Assembly: GCF_020165855.1 (NCBI RefSeq)
Contig: NZ_JAIUFY010000001.1
Coordinates: 248,001 to 312,000, forward strand
Length of the DNA stretch: 64,000 nucleotides
Direction of reading: 5' to 3'
From: Celeribacter litoreus
GTDB taxonomy: Bacteria; Pseudomonadota; Alphaproteobacteria; Rhodobacterales; Rhodobacteraceae
Shown: piece by piece, positions 17,661 through 24,993 of the stretch
Layout: every line of letters starts with the position of its first letter
Numbering within the stretch: the stretch's first letter is position 1
Translations under genes and position numbers: made by a program
Notes under the pieces: generated by a model
The model's input: the letters and a program-made list of their open reading frames with translations, nothing else
Told to the model about the DNA's origin: nothing
Databases searched by the model: none

Positions 17661-18946
17661 TCATGCATTTCCAATAGAATTGCCGAGATATCGTCCGGAA
17701 AATCGCGCTCTCCAGTTGCGTCCGCGAGATCCCATATAAACGTATCGAAAAAGGCCTTTCCGGTCTGATCTGTCGAATTTTGCAAGAGCTGGATGAGCCC
17801 CTTGTCCCCAAGGATATCGCCGCGTCCATCAGGACATTCAGTCACGCCATCAGAGAACACAAATACCCGCTCTCCGGGTTCGAGCTTGTACCGCACCTCT
17901 TCGAAATGCGCGTCTGGCAGGAGGCCAATCGGCAAGCCCCCGTCACCAAGAAACTCGAACTCCCCTGCGTTGTTCTGGAGGATCGGATTGGGGTGGCCAC
18001 ATTGGGACATCACAAATTCGCCAGTCACCATGTCGAAATGTGCAAGGACCATCGTGAAGTAGAGGTCCGTGTCCATCTCGGTCAGCATGATCGTGTTCAG
18101 GATCGCGGCGACCTCAGACGGCGGAACGGGTTCATGGGCCTTTCCATCCGCAGAAAAACGTAGGGCGACGTTCTGATCCGGCGTTGATCCCGTCAAATTC
18201 GCTGCAAGGCGTGCGGTCATGAGGGCCGAGGCGACGCCATGACCCGACACATCAATCGAGAAGATACCAAACTGATGCATGTTGATTGGGAAAAATCCAA
18301 CCAAATCCCCGCCCACATGACCACTCGGACGCAAGAGGAGCGCGACTTGCGCGGCTCCAAAGTCCCGAAATCGGTCCCGCACGAGAGACTGCTGCAGCTT
18401 CCGCGCCTCGAGGAGATCGCGATCCAGCGAGTCATAGAGTTCCGAGATTTCGGCCAGCGTGGTGTTCACCAGACGGTTCTTCGCGGTGAGTTCCCGCTCC
18501 ATCCGTAAAATACGTTCGCCCGCGCGGATGCGAGCCAGTAACTCGTTCGCTGCCACGGGCTTTGTCAGGAAATCATCCGCGCCAATATCAAGCCCCTGCG
18601 CCACAGCGGCTTTGTCTGATTTCGATGTGAGCAGAATGAAATAGCTATATTGCGTGCGCTCCAGCGCGCGAAATGCCGCGCAGAATTCGAGGCCATTCAT
18701 GCCCGGCATCATCCAGTCGGAAACGATGAGGTCGATCGACTCATGCTTGCATATGTCGAGCGCCTCTTCACCAGAACCGGCCTCGAACACGTGATATCCC
18801 CAGCGTTTCAGGTAGGACGAAAGAATCCGCCTCTGCGATCGGGAATCATCCGCGACGAGTACCGTGTCGATGACACCGCGCTCAGGCGAAGGCTCTAAAT
18901 AGCCGTATGTCTCTCTGGCAACAGCCAAAACCGGATTCCTTTTCAC
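17645..18946 (-). CDS. Response regulator with PP2C (SpoIIE/RsbU-type) phosphatase output
   Basis: A 433-residue two-domain signalling protein. The receiver domain (about 27-145) has the acidic pair DD33-34, phospho-acceptor Asp77 (LIVSDWMMPGMNG), Thr in FILLTSKSD and Lys in FLTKPV. A coiled linker (RMERELTAKNRLVNTTLAEISELYDSLDRDLLEARKLQQSLVRDR) joins it to a SpoIIE-like PP2C domain with metal-binding Asp in SIDVSGHG, FSDGVTE and DDISAILL. Such proteins dephosphorylate anti-sigma-factor antagonists in partner-switching systems; no antagonist or anti-sigma gene is nearby. The start is a GTG at 18946 with only a weak ribosome site, so it is uncertain. Divergent from an Hpt gene that may feed it phosphate. 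Confidence 0.9.
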   Translation of the reverse strand: MKRNPVLAVARETYGYLEPSPERGVIDTVLVADDSRSQRRILSSYLKRWGYHVFEAGSGEEALDICKHESIDLIVSDWMMPGMNGLEFCAAFRALERTQYSYFILLTSKSDKAAVAQGLDIGADDFLTKPVAANELLARIRAGERILRMERELTAKNRLVNTTLAEISELYDSLDRDLLEARKLQQSLVRDRFRDFGAAQVALLLRPSGHVGGDLVGFFPINMHQFGIFSIDVSGHGVASALMTARLAANLTGSTPDQNVALRFSADGKAHEPVPPSEVAAILNTIMLTEMDTDLYFTMVLAHFDMVTGEFVMSQCGHPNPILQNNAGEFEFLGDGGLPIGLLPDAHFEEVRYKLEPGERVFVFSDGVTECPDGRGDILGDKGLIQLLQNSTDQTGKAFFDTFIWDLADATGERDFPDDISAILLEMHDQKIE

Positions 18947-19001
18947 TCACATCACAGGAGCAGAAAATGAACGGGACCCTTTAATGCGGGCTTAAACGTA
19001 A

Positions 19002-19041
19002 AATTGTTTTCAATTCAGTGAGATCACTTACTCACGAGTAA
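19002..19041. promoter_or_regulatory. Three adjacent inverted repeats in the divergent phosphatase/Hpt promoter region
   Basis: Within 40 bp there are AATTG-TTTT-CAATT (19002-19015), AGTGA-GA-TCACT (19017-19028) and TTACTC-AC-GAGTAA (19028-19041). The last two share one base. They sit 39-78 nt before the Hpt start and about 55-95 nt before the phosphatase start, in a 133-bp gap. No T-run follows any of them. They look like operator sites of one or more dimeric regulators. Confidence 0.5.
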
Positions 19042-19079
19042 CTTTCATCTGCGATGTTGGAGGCGAAAAGGAGCGTACC

Positions 19080-19394
19080 ATGATCGACTGGAGCCGAGTG
19101 GAAGAGTTACGAGAAGAGGTCGGGTTGGACGACTTTGCGGAAGTCGTCGATTTGTTCCTCGAGGAGGTCGACGAGACGATAAAGGAGTTTGAGGCACAGC
19201 CCGCTGGAACGCGTCTTGAGGAAATTCTCCATTTCCTCAAGGGGAGCTCTCTCAATCTCGGGTTCGCGCGGTTCTCACAGATGTGTCTGGAAGGTGAAGA
19301 GGCTTTGAAACGCGGCGATACCTCTGCAATCAACGCAGCGGAAATAGTCGCGACCTACTCGCAGTCGCGGACCGCTTTCCTCGCGCGCCTCTAG
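19080..19394 (+). CDS. Hpt-domain histidine phosphotransfer protein
   Basis: A 104-residue single Hpt domain: a four-helix protein with the phospho-acceptor His51 in ILHFLKGSSLNLGF. Hpt proteins relay phosphate between hybrid kinases and response regulators in the cytoplasm. There is no kinase in the neighbourhood; the divergent receiver-phosphatase gene is the obvious partner, though this is inferred from position only. GGCGAAAAGGAG lies 6-7 nt before the ATG. The last 4 nt overlap the end of ilvA, which is convergent. Confidence 0.9.
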   Translation: MIDWSRVEELREEVGLDDFAEVVDLFLEEVDETIKEFEAQPAGTRLEEILHFLKGSSLNLGFARFSQMCLEGEEALKRGDTSAINAAEIVATYSQSRTAFLARL

Positions 19395-20635
19395 AGAACG
19401 AACTCGGCCAAAGCCTGATCCTCGGTGATGTCCCGATAGGTAAGGCCCGCATTTTCCATCTTTTCGAAGAGTTTATCGAAGTTTTCCGGATCGTCAGTTT
19501 CAATCCCGATCAGGACAGAACCGAAGTTCCGCGCTGACTTCTTGAGATATTCGAAGCGCGCGATATCGTCGTTCGGCCCAAGCATGTCGAGAAAATCCCG
19601 AAGTGCACCCGGGCGTTGGGGCATGCGAAGGATGAAATACTTCTTCAGGTTCCGGTATCTCTGCGCGCGTTCTTTGACTTCGGGAAGGCGTTCAAAGTCA
19701 AAATTGCCACCCGAGGTTACACAAACAACGCGCTTTCCGCGAATGACGTCGCGCAGATCCTGTAGCACATCAATAGAGAGAGCGCCGGCAGGTTCGAGGA
19801 CAATGCCTTCCACATTCAGCATTTCGAGCATGGTCGAGCAAATCCGATCCTCCGGCGATGCGAGGACATGATCTGCGTCGATGTCTTTAAGCTGAGCAAA
19901 GGGAATCTCGCCGATCCGCGCGACGGCTGCGCCATCCACAAAGCTATCGACCCCTTCGAGTGTGACGGGATGACCTGCTGCGACTGCGGCTCTGAGGGAC
20001 TGCCCGCCCTTCGGCTCAACAAAGTAGACCTCGGTCTTGGGAGACACTTCGTTCAGATACCGGACAATCCCCGCAGAAAGCCCGCCGCCACCGACAGGAA
20101 GGATCACCACATCCGGCACCATCTGATGCATGAACTCGACAGCGACGGTCGCTTGGCCTTCGATCACATCCATATCGTCAAATGGCGCAAGAAACTGTCC
20201 GCCTTGCTCGGCGCAATAGGTTTGAGCCGCGTGGAGCGTGTCGTCGAAATAGTCGCCGACCAGACGAATTTCGACCATTTCGCCGCCAAAGACCTTCGTC
20301 TTGTCGATCTTTTGCTGAGGCGTTGTAACGGGCATGAAAATCACACCCTTCACACCAAACTGACGACAGGCAAATGCGACGCCTTGCGCGTGGTTGCCCG
20401 CAGAGGCGCAAACAAACATTGAAATGTCAGGGTTCTTTTCGCGCGCCTTAATCATCGCGTTCCAAGCGCCGCGGAGTTTGTAGGATCGGACCGGCGTCAG
20501 ATCTTCGCGCTTGAGCCAGACATCGCAATCATAGGCCTGCGACAGGTGATCATTCCGCAGACAAGGTGTCGGCGGGAACAAGCGGCGGACGCGGGTTTCT
20601 GCGATCTTGGCGGCTTCCGAGAAGAGTTCACTCAC
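19391..20635 (-). CDS. ilvA: Threonine ammonia-lyase (threonine deaminase)
   Basis: PLP enzyme that converts threonine to 2-oxobutanoate for isoleucine synthesis. The 414 residues include the PLP lysine in LTPVRSYKLRGAWNAM, the ASAGNHAQGVAFACR motif, the glycine loop ILPVGGGGLSAGI, and a C-terminal ACT-like regulatory part (FILRMPQRPGALRDFLDMLGPNDDI). A single ACT-like unit gives the short form seen in Alphaproteobacteria and Firmicutes. The start overlaps the end of the upstream membrane-protein gene by 8 nt, so they are co-transcribed. Confidence 0.94.
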   Translation of the reverse strand: MSELFSEAAKIAETRVRRLFPPTPCLRNDHLSQAYDCDVWLKREDLTPVRSYKLRGAWNAMIKAREKNPDISMFVCASAGNHAQGVAFACRQFGVKGVIFMPVTTPQQKIDKTKVFGGEMVEIRLVGDYFDDTLHAAQTYCAEQGGQFLAPFDDMDVIEGQATVAVEFMHQMVPDVVILPVGGGGLSAGIVRYLNEVSPKTEVYFVEPKGGQSLRAAVAAGHPVTLEGVDSFVDGAAVARIGEIPFAQLKDIDADHVLASPEDRICSTMLEMLNVEGIVLEPAGALSIDVLQDLRDVIRGKRVVCVTSGGNFDFERLPEVKERAQRYRNLKKYFILRMPQRPGALRDFLDMLGPNDDIARFEYLKKSARNFGSVLIGIETDDPENFDKLFEKMENAGLTYRDITEDQALAEFVL

Positions 20636-21380
20636 TGAATTGCCTCCTCACGCTGATTTCATAGATCGACGACAGCAGGCTGACATTGACCATCAAAACC
20701 GCCCACCCAGCAACGAGTTCGTAGAGCAGGCCCAAGATGCCGGCACCGAAGATCGGTGCGATCATCTGGATGACCATCAGTGCGCCGATCGAAAGGATCG
20801 TCGCCTGAAAGATAACAACGCTATGAGGTTTCGTCGCCTGCCATGCCTTCGCAAAAGACATCTGATTTTGCATCGCAATGCTCGGAAGGACGGGCGAAAG
20901 CCGGAAGAAAATGAAAAGTGCCGGAAGAAGGAGGAGGATCAGCACAAAGAGCCCGCCGCCGCTCGTCGCAACCGACGCACCGAAAAGCGCGAGGATCAAA
21001 CCGACGCAGAAACCAATAAACAGAGCGATCAAAAGCCCCATCAAAATCGACGCAAAGAAGTAAGACCACACGCGACCCCCACTCCATTGCGGAAATGCGG
21101 AGCGTGGGCGACGTCCTTCCAAAACAAAGCGATGCCACTCCACCGCAATCCAACAGGAGCCGACAGCAGTCGCAACATTCAGCAAAAGGATCGGCAAAAC
21201 CGGAATTTGCGCGGCAGCCTCCGGATCACCGGAGGAAATGGCCTCCATGTCCATGGATCCGAACACGAGGATCTGTCCGATCAGAATCGCGATCCAGATT
21301 AGTCCGGAGACGGCCAAAGCCTCGTCCAAATGGTGAAGAACGCGCAAAATGGCGTTTTTGAACAGATTGAACCCGGTCAT
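20628..21380 (-). CDS. Multi-spanning membrane protein of unknown function
   Basis: A 250-residue integral membrane protein with about six hydrophobic segments (around 22-42, 63-85, 105-132, 143-163, 185-210 and 215-240). There is no transport or catalytic motif I recognise; the layout resembles DUF-type proteins that carry a repeated cytoplasmic loop of the form W-R-x-F-P. WHRFVLEGRRPRSAFPQWSGGRVWSYF is the most conserved-looking part. It is the first gene of a two-gene unit with ilvA (8-nt overlap), though a metabolic link is not evident. Divergent from argG. Confidence 0.75.
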   Translation of the reverse strand: MTGFNLFKNAILRVLHHLDEALAVSGLIWIAILIGQILVFGSMDMEAISSGDPEAAAQIPVLPILLLNVATAVGSCWIAVEWHRFVLEGRRPRSAFPQWSGGRVWSYFFASILMGLLIALFIGFCVGLILALFGASVATSGGGLFVLILLLLPALFIFFRLSPVLPSIAMQNQMSFAKAWQATKPHSVVIFQATILSIGALMVIQMIAPIFGAGILGLLYELVAGWAVLMVNVSLLSSIYEISVRRQFSE

Positions 21381-21458
21381 GATGTCCCTTTTCGGCTATC
21401 TCACCACGTGGTTTAGAACTTTTACACGCAGACCTAAAGCAATCTTCGGTCGCAAACC

Positions 21459-21487
21459 TTGCTCTTATCCCCAAAACCCGATAATCG
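21459..21487 (+). promoter_or_regulatory. Possible promoter of argG
   Basis: TTGCTC (21459-21464) and TAATCG (21482-21487) with a 17-nt spacer, 31 nt before the argG start. Both hexamers are partial matches. The remainder of the 137-bp gap shows no other clear signal. Confidence 0.4.
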
Positions 21488-21517
21488 CGCCTGCGTGTCC
21501 TAAACAAGGAAAGTCCA

Positions 21518-22744
21518 ATGTCTGCGCCCAAAAAAGTCGTTCTCGCCTACTCTGGTGGTCTTGATACCTCGATTATTTTGAAATGGCTCCAGACCGAATA
21601 TGGCTGTGAGGTCGTTACCTTCACCGCCGATCTTGGTCAGGGCGAAGAGCTTGAGCCGGCGCGCGCGAAGGCCGAGATGCTCGGCATCAAGCCTGAGAAC
21701 ATCTACATCGAAGACGTTCGCGAAGAGTTCGTCCGCGATTTCGTGTTCCCGATGTTCCGTGCAAACGCGGTTTACGAAGGTCTGTATCTCCTCGGCACCT
21801 CCATCGCACGTCCGCTGATCTCCAAGCGTCTTGTCGAGATTGCGGAAGAAACCGGTGCTGACGCCGTCGCTCACGGCGCGACCGGCAAAGGCAACGATCA
21901 GGTTCGTTTCGAACTGTCCGCCTACGCGCTGAACCCAGACATCAAAGTGATCGCTCCGTGGCGTGAGTGGGATCTGTCGTCCCGCACGAAACTACTTGAT
22001 TTTGCAGAGAAAAACCAAATTCCGATCGCGAAAGACAAACGCGGCGAAGCGCCGTTCTCCGTCGACGCAAACCTCCTGCACACCTCTTCCGAGGGCAAGG
22101 TTCTCGAAAACCCGGCAGATCAGGCACCGGACTACGTTCTTCAGCGCACCGTGCCGGTTGAGCAAGCTCCGAACGAGCCGGAATACATTGAAATCACGTT
22201 CGAAAAAGGTGACGCGGTTGCCATCAATGGCGAGGCGATGTCCCCTGCAACGATCCTCACCAAACTCAACGAACTGGGCGGCAAGCACGGTATCGGCGTT
22301 CTCGATCTCGTTGAGAACCGCTTCGTCGGCATGAAGTCTCGCGGCATCTACGAAACGCCGGGCGGCACCATCCTGCTTGAGGCGCACCGTGGGATCGAAC
22401 AGATAACCCTCGATTCCGGCGCAGGTCACCTCAAAGACAGCCTGATGCCGCGCTACGCAGAGCTGATCTACAACGGGTTCTGGTTCTCGCCGGAGCGTGA
22501 AATGCTTCAGGCCGCCATCGACAAATCCCAAGAAAACGTGTCCGGCACCGTTCGTCTGAAACTCTACAAAGGTTCCGCGTTTACCGTGGGTCGTTGGTCC
22601 GAAGCGTCGCTCTATTCCGAAGCTCACGTGACGTTCGAGGACGATGCAGGTGCCTACGATCAGAAAGACGCAGCGGGCTTTATTCAGCTCAACGCTCTGC
22701 GCCTCAAACTGCTCGCGGCACGCAACCGTCGCCTCAAAAAATAA
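21518..22744 (+). CDS. argG: Argininosuccinate synthase
   Basis: Joins citrulline and aspartate with ATP in arginine synthesis. The 408-residue protein opens with the PP-loop [19 protein letters not shown], then [49 protein letters not shown] and [21 protein letters not shown]. Length is typical. AAGGAAAG lies 5-6 nt before the ATG. Codon use looks strongly adapted, as for a well-expressed biosynthetic gene. Single transcription unit by position, ended by a strong hairpin. Confidence 0.98.
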   Translation: MSAPKKVVLAYSGGLDTSIILKWLQTEYGCEVVTFTADLGQGEELEPARAKAEMLGIKPENIYIEDVREEFVRDFVFPMFRANAVYEGLYLLGTSIARPLISKRLVEIAEETGADAVAHGATGKGNDQVRFELSAYALNPDIKVIAPWREWDLSSRTKLLDFAEKNQIPIAKDKRGEAPFSVDANLLHTSSEGKVLENPADQAPDYVLQRTVPVEQAPNEPEYIEITFEKGDAVAINGEAMSPATILTKLNELGGKHGIGVLDLVENRFVGMKSRGIYETPGGTILLEAHRGIEQITLDSGAGHLKDSLMPRYAELIYNGFWFSPEREMLQAAIDKSQENVSGTVRLKLYKGSAFTVGRWSEASLYSEAHVTFEDDAGAYDQKDAAGFIQLNALRLKLLAARNRRLKK

Positions 22745-22798
22745 GCGTCGGCAAAACGTCGGACATGTGTCGGACTTTTGTCGGGCACATCCTCAAAT

Positions 22799-22825
22799 AA
22801 AAAGGGCGCCACGCGGGCGCCCTTT
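22799..22825. terminator. Intrinsic terminator between argG and the secreted 138-residue protein
   Basis: A 10-bp stem AAAGGGCGCC / GGCGCCCTTT with loop ACGCG. The minus-strand tail is TTTTTATTT, good for the minus-strand gene that ends at 22845; the plus-strand tail TTTCTTG would serve argG. Its core is repeated exactly at 23376-23400. Confidence 0.85.
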
Positions 22826-22844
22826 CTTGTACCGGGGTTTGGCT

Positions 22845-23261
22845 TCACATCGCGGACACAATCGCCATGACGAGATTTCCGTCCGGCTTGATCGGTCCGT
22901 CCTCTTTCGCACCGAGCGTGTATTCGAACACACCAGTCGCCATCCCGCCGTCTTCGGAATGGATCATCAGCATGAACATGTCGCCGGCGGCGACTTCTTC
23001 CTGCAAGATCGCGGCGACATCCGTGTTTTCGCCTGCGCGCAACGGCGCGTAGCCAACAACCGGACCCGGCTTCATCATCTCATCGGTGCGGTGCACCACC
23101 ATCCAACCGTTTTCTTCTGCGTAAATCATTGAGGCGGAGATGATGCCGTTTGACACGTCCTGATCCATGGCTTCAACCATGGGCGCCATCGCGTGATCAT
23201 CCGCAAACGCCGCCCCCGCCATAAGTGCAAAACCAAAAGATGCTGTGAGAATACGTTTCAT
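22845..23261 (-). CDS. Secreted protein with DUF7282-like domain
   Basis: A 138-residue exported protein: MKRILTASFGFALMAGAAFADD has a signal peptide with AFA-D cleavage. The mature part is a beta-rich domain with DQDVSNGIISASMIYAEENGWMVVHRTDEMMKPGPVVGYAPLRAGENTDVAAILQE, which matches what I know of the DUF7282 type (D-Q-x-V-x-x-G, W-x-V-V-H). Function unknown. Met-rich but without a clear metal motif. It has its own ribosome site (AGGAGTAAAG) and follows a 7-bp inverted repeat. Downstream terminator at 22799-22825. Confidence 0.75.
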   Translation of the reverse strand: MKRILTASFGFALMAGAAFADDHAMAPMVEAMDQDVSNGIISASMIYAEENGWMVVHRTDEMMKPGPVVGYAPLRAGENTDVAAILQEEVAAGDMFMLMIHSEDGGMATGVFEYTLGAKEDGPIKPDGNLVMAIVSAM

Positions 23262-23280
23262 AATCTTTACTCCTGTTGAA

Positions 23281-23301
23281 CACTGATTTCAGTCATCAGT
23301 G
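23281..23301. repeat. Inverted repeat upstream of the DUF7282-like gene
   Basis: CACTGAT-TTCAGTC-ATCAGTG, two 7-bp arms with a 7-bp spacer, 20 nt before the gene start on the minus strand. An inner CTGA-TT-TCAG also pairs. Likely an operator or leader hairpin; no regulator gene is adjacent. Confidence 0.4.
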
Positions 23302-23375
23302 CATTGGTTACGCCCAGTGGTCTGTCTTGGATGACGTGGGAGCGATCACGTCTCATCACGGCCGCGTCAGGCACG

Positions 23376-23400
23376 AAAAAGGGCGCCACGCGGGCGCCCT
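23376..23400 (-). terminator. Intrinsic terminator after the SnoaL-like gene
   Basis: Stem GGGCGCC / GGCGCCC with ACGCG loop and a T5 tail on the minus strand, 28 nt after the stop of the SnoaL-like gene. It is identical over 25 nt to the terminator at 22799-22823. Confidence 0.8.
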
Positions 23401-23427
23401 GATCCGATCTGGCGTTGCTAGGGGGGA

Positions 23428-23982
23428 TTAGCGCAGGCCGATCTGTTTGTAGAAAGCGTCGTTGTCCCAGAAGAGGTATTCTTCGTCCATCACGCCCTCA
23501 TCGGTCCAGTGACCCACGGTCGCCATGGTCAGTTTATAGGCTTGGCCGGTCGGCTCGATGAATTGACCACCGCCGATTGCCATCGGCTCGGAGAAGGTGC
23601 CTTCGATGACGCCGACAACGCCGGTCCATTCGCCCTGACCGATACGGATCGGGTGGGTTTCGATGCGTGTGTCGGGCGCGAAGGAGAAGAAGAATTTCAG
23701 ATCGTCGATGTGAACGTCGACGCCCGTAGTGGTGTGTCCGTCCGGCCAGTGAACGAGGATGTCTTCTGCGTGGCTTTCATGCAGGCGATCCCACTGTTGG
23801 TTGGTGAACACTTCGAAGTCGAGCGTGTCGAAGGTTTCGAGGTTCTGGGCGATGCGGGCTTCTTCGGCTTGGTACTGAGCGAGCTCGGACAGAGCGGCGG
23901 TGACTGCGGAAGAGTCTTCTGCGAAAGCGGCTCCGGAAACTGCGGTGAAAGCAGCAGCGGCGAGAGTGATGTAACGGTTCAT
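23428..23982 (-). CDS. Exported SnoaL-like (ester cyclase family) protein
   Basis: A 184-residue protein with a signal peptide (MNRYITLAAAAFTAVSGAAFAEDS). The mature domain is an NTF2/SnoaL-like fold: FEVFTNQQWDRLHESHAEDILVHWPDGHTTTGVDVHIDDLKFFFSFAPDTRIETHPIRIGQGEWTGVVGVIEGTFSEP. It contains the H-x-x-D and W-P-D-G-H pattern found in ester-cyclase-annotated proteins, but the cyclase name covers many unrelated roles. Substrate unknown. Preceded by a ribosome site AGGAG and, in the gap to the ribokinase gene, by an AT-rich stretch (24040-24095) likely to hold its promoter. Confidence 0.8.
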   Translation of the reverse strand: MNRYITLAAAAFTAVSGAAFAEDSSAVTAALSELAQYQAEEARIAQNLETFDTLDFEVFTNQQWDRLHESHAEDILVHWPDGHTTTGVDVHIDDLKFFFSFAPDTRIETHPIRIGQGEWTGVVGVIEGTFSEPMAIGGGQFIEPTGQAYKLTMATVGHWTDEGVMDEEYLFWDNDAFYKQIGLR

Positions 23983-24099
23983 TGTGTGTCTCCTATGTGT
24001 GTGTCGGGCAGTGCCCGTTTCCTTGAGGAGACATTAGCCAACGGTTATTATTACCAATATGGCGAATTTATAGTATCATCTTCCTTAATTTGTTCTCAA

Positions 24100-24972
24100 T
24101 CATATCTGAAAGCCCGCGACCTCATCCGCAGTCGGAATCGCATCGGCGGTGCCTGCGCGTGTAACCTTGAGAGCGGCGGCTTTTGCGGCCCACTCCATCG
24201 CGTCCTTGATCTTCATCCCGAGATCTAGACCGGCGGCGACGTATCCGATGAAGGTATCGCCCGCGGCGGTGGTGTCGACCGGCGTGACTTTCGTAGAGGT
24301 GACTTCGATCACTTCACCCGTCTCGTTCGACCGCCACATTGCGCCTTTGCTGCCCTGAGTTACGATGATCTGCGGCGCCGGAATTTGTTCGAGTGTCACG
24401 CTCAGCGCCTCACACAATTGCGCCGCTTCCACTTCGTTCATGACAAGCATGGACACATCCGGCAGCAACTCCTTCACCGCCATCGCCGAAAACGGTGCGG
24501 CGGAATAGATGACCCGCATCCCTTTCACGAGTGCAAAAGACGCTGCATGCGCCTGAAGGTTCGTTTCATTCTGAAGAAGCAGGGTGTCGGACGGCTTTGC
24601 GTTATCAATCGCCGCAACGACAAATTCGCCGTCTTGCCGCACGTTCGCACCAGGCTCTAGCACGATCATGTTTTCCGCGCTGGCATCAAGGTAGATGATC
24701 GCGTGACCCGTCGTGCCATCGACATCGCGGAGGAACTGACAGTTCACACCATGGGTTTCGATCCGCTCGCGCACCCATGTGTCCGACTGGCCGATGGCGC
24801 CAATGTGAAACACCTCTGCGCCCGCCTTCGCCGCCGCAACGGATTGGTTCATCCCTTTGCCGCCAAGACCGATGCTATGCGACACTGCGCTTAGCGTTTC
24901 GCCGGGCTCGGGAAAGTGAGGGAGCGTGTAGAAGTGGTCAATATTGACCGATCCAAGGTTGTAGATCGCCAT
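24100..24972 (-). CDS. PfkB-family sugar kinase, ribokinase-like
   Basis: A 290-residue carbohydrate kinase. The ribokinase substrate motif GLGGKGMNQSVAAAKAGAEVFHIGAIG and the PfkB signature 2 DTTAAGDTFIGYVAAGLDLG with catalytic Asp are present. NEVEAAQL and VTQGSKGAMW fit the ATP domain. It phosphorylates a sugar, probably ribose, but no sugar transporter is adjacent, so the substrate is inferred. Follows maeB on the same strand by 21 nt. Confidence 0.85.
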   Translation of the reverse strand: MAIYNLGSVNIDHFYTLPHFPEPGETLSAVSHSIGLGGKGMNQSVAAAKAGAEVFHIGAIGQSDTWVRERIETHGVNCQFLRDVDGTTGHAIIYLDASAENMIVLEPGANVRQDGEFVVAAIDNAKPSDTLLLQNETNLQAHAASFALVKGMRVIYSAAPFSAMAVKELLPDVSMLVMNEVEAAQLCEALSVTLEQIPAPQIIVTQGSKGAMWRSNETGEVIEVTSTKVTPVDTTAAGDTFIGYVAAGLDLGMKIKDAMEWAAKAAALKVTRAGTADAIPTADEVAGFQI

Positions 24973-24993
24973 TTACACTGCTCCCTCTTTTTC

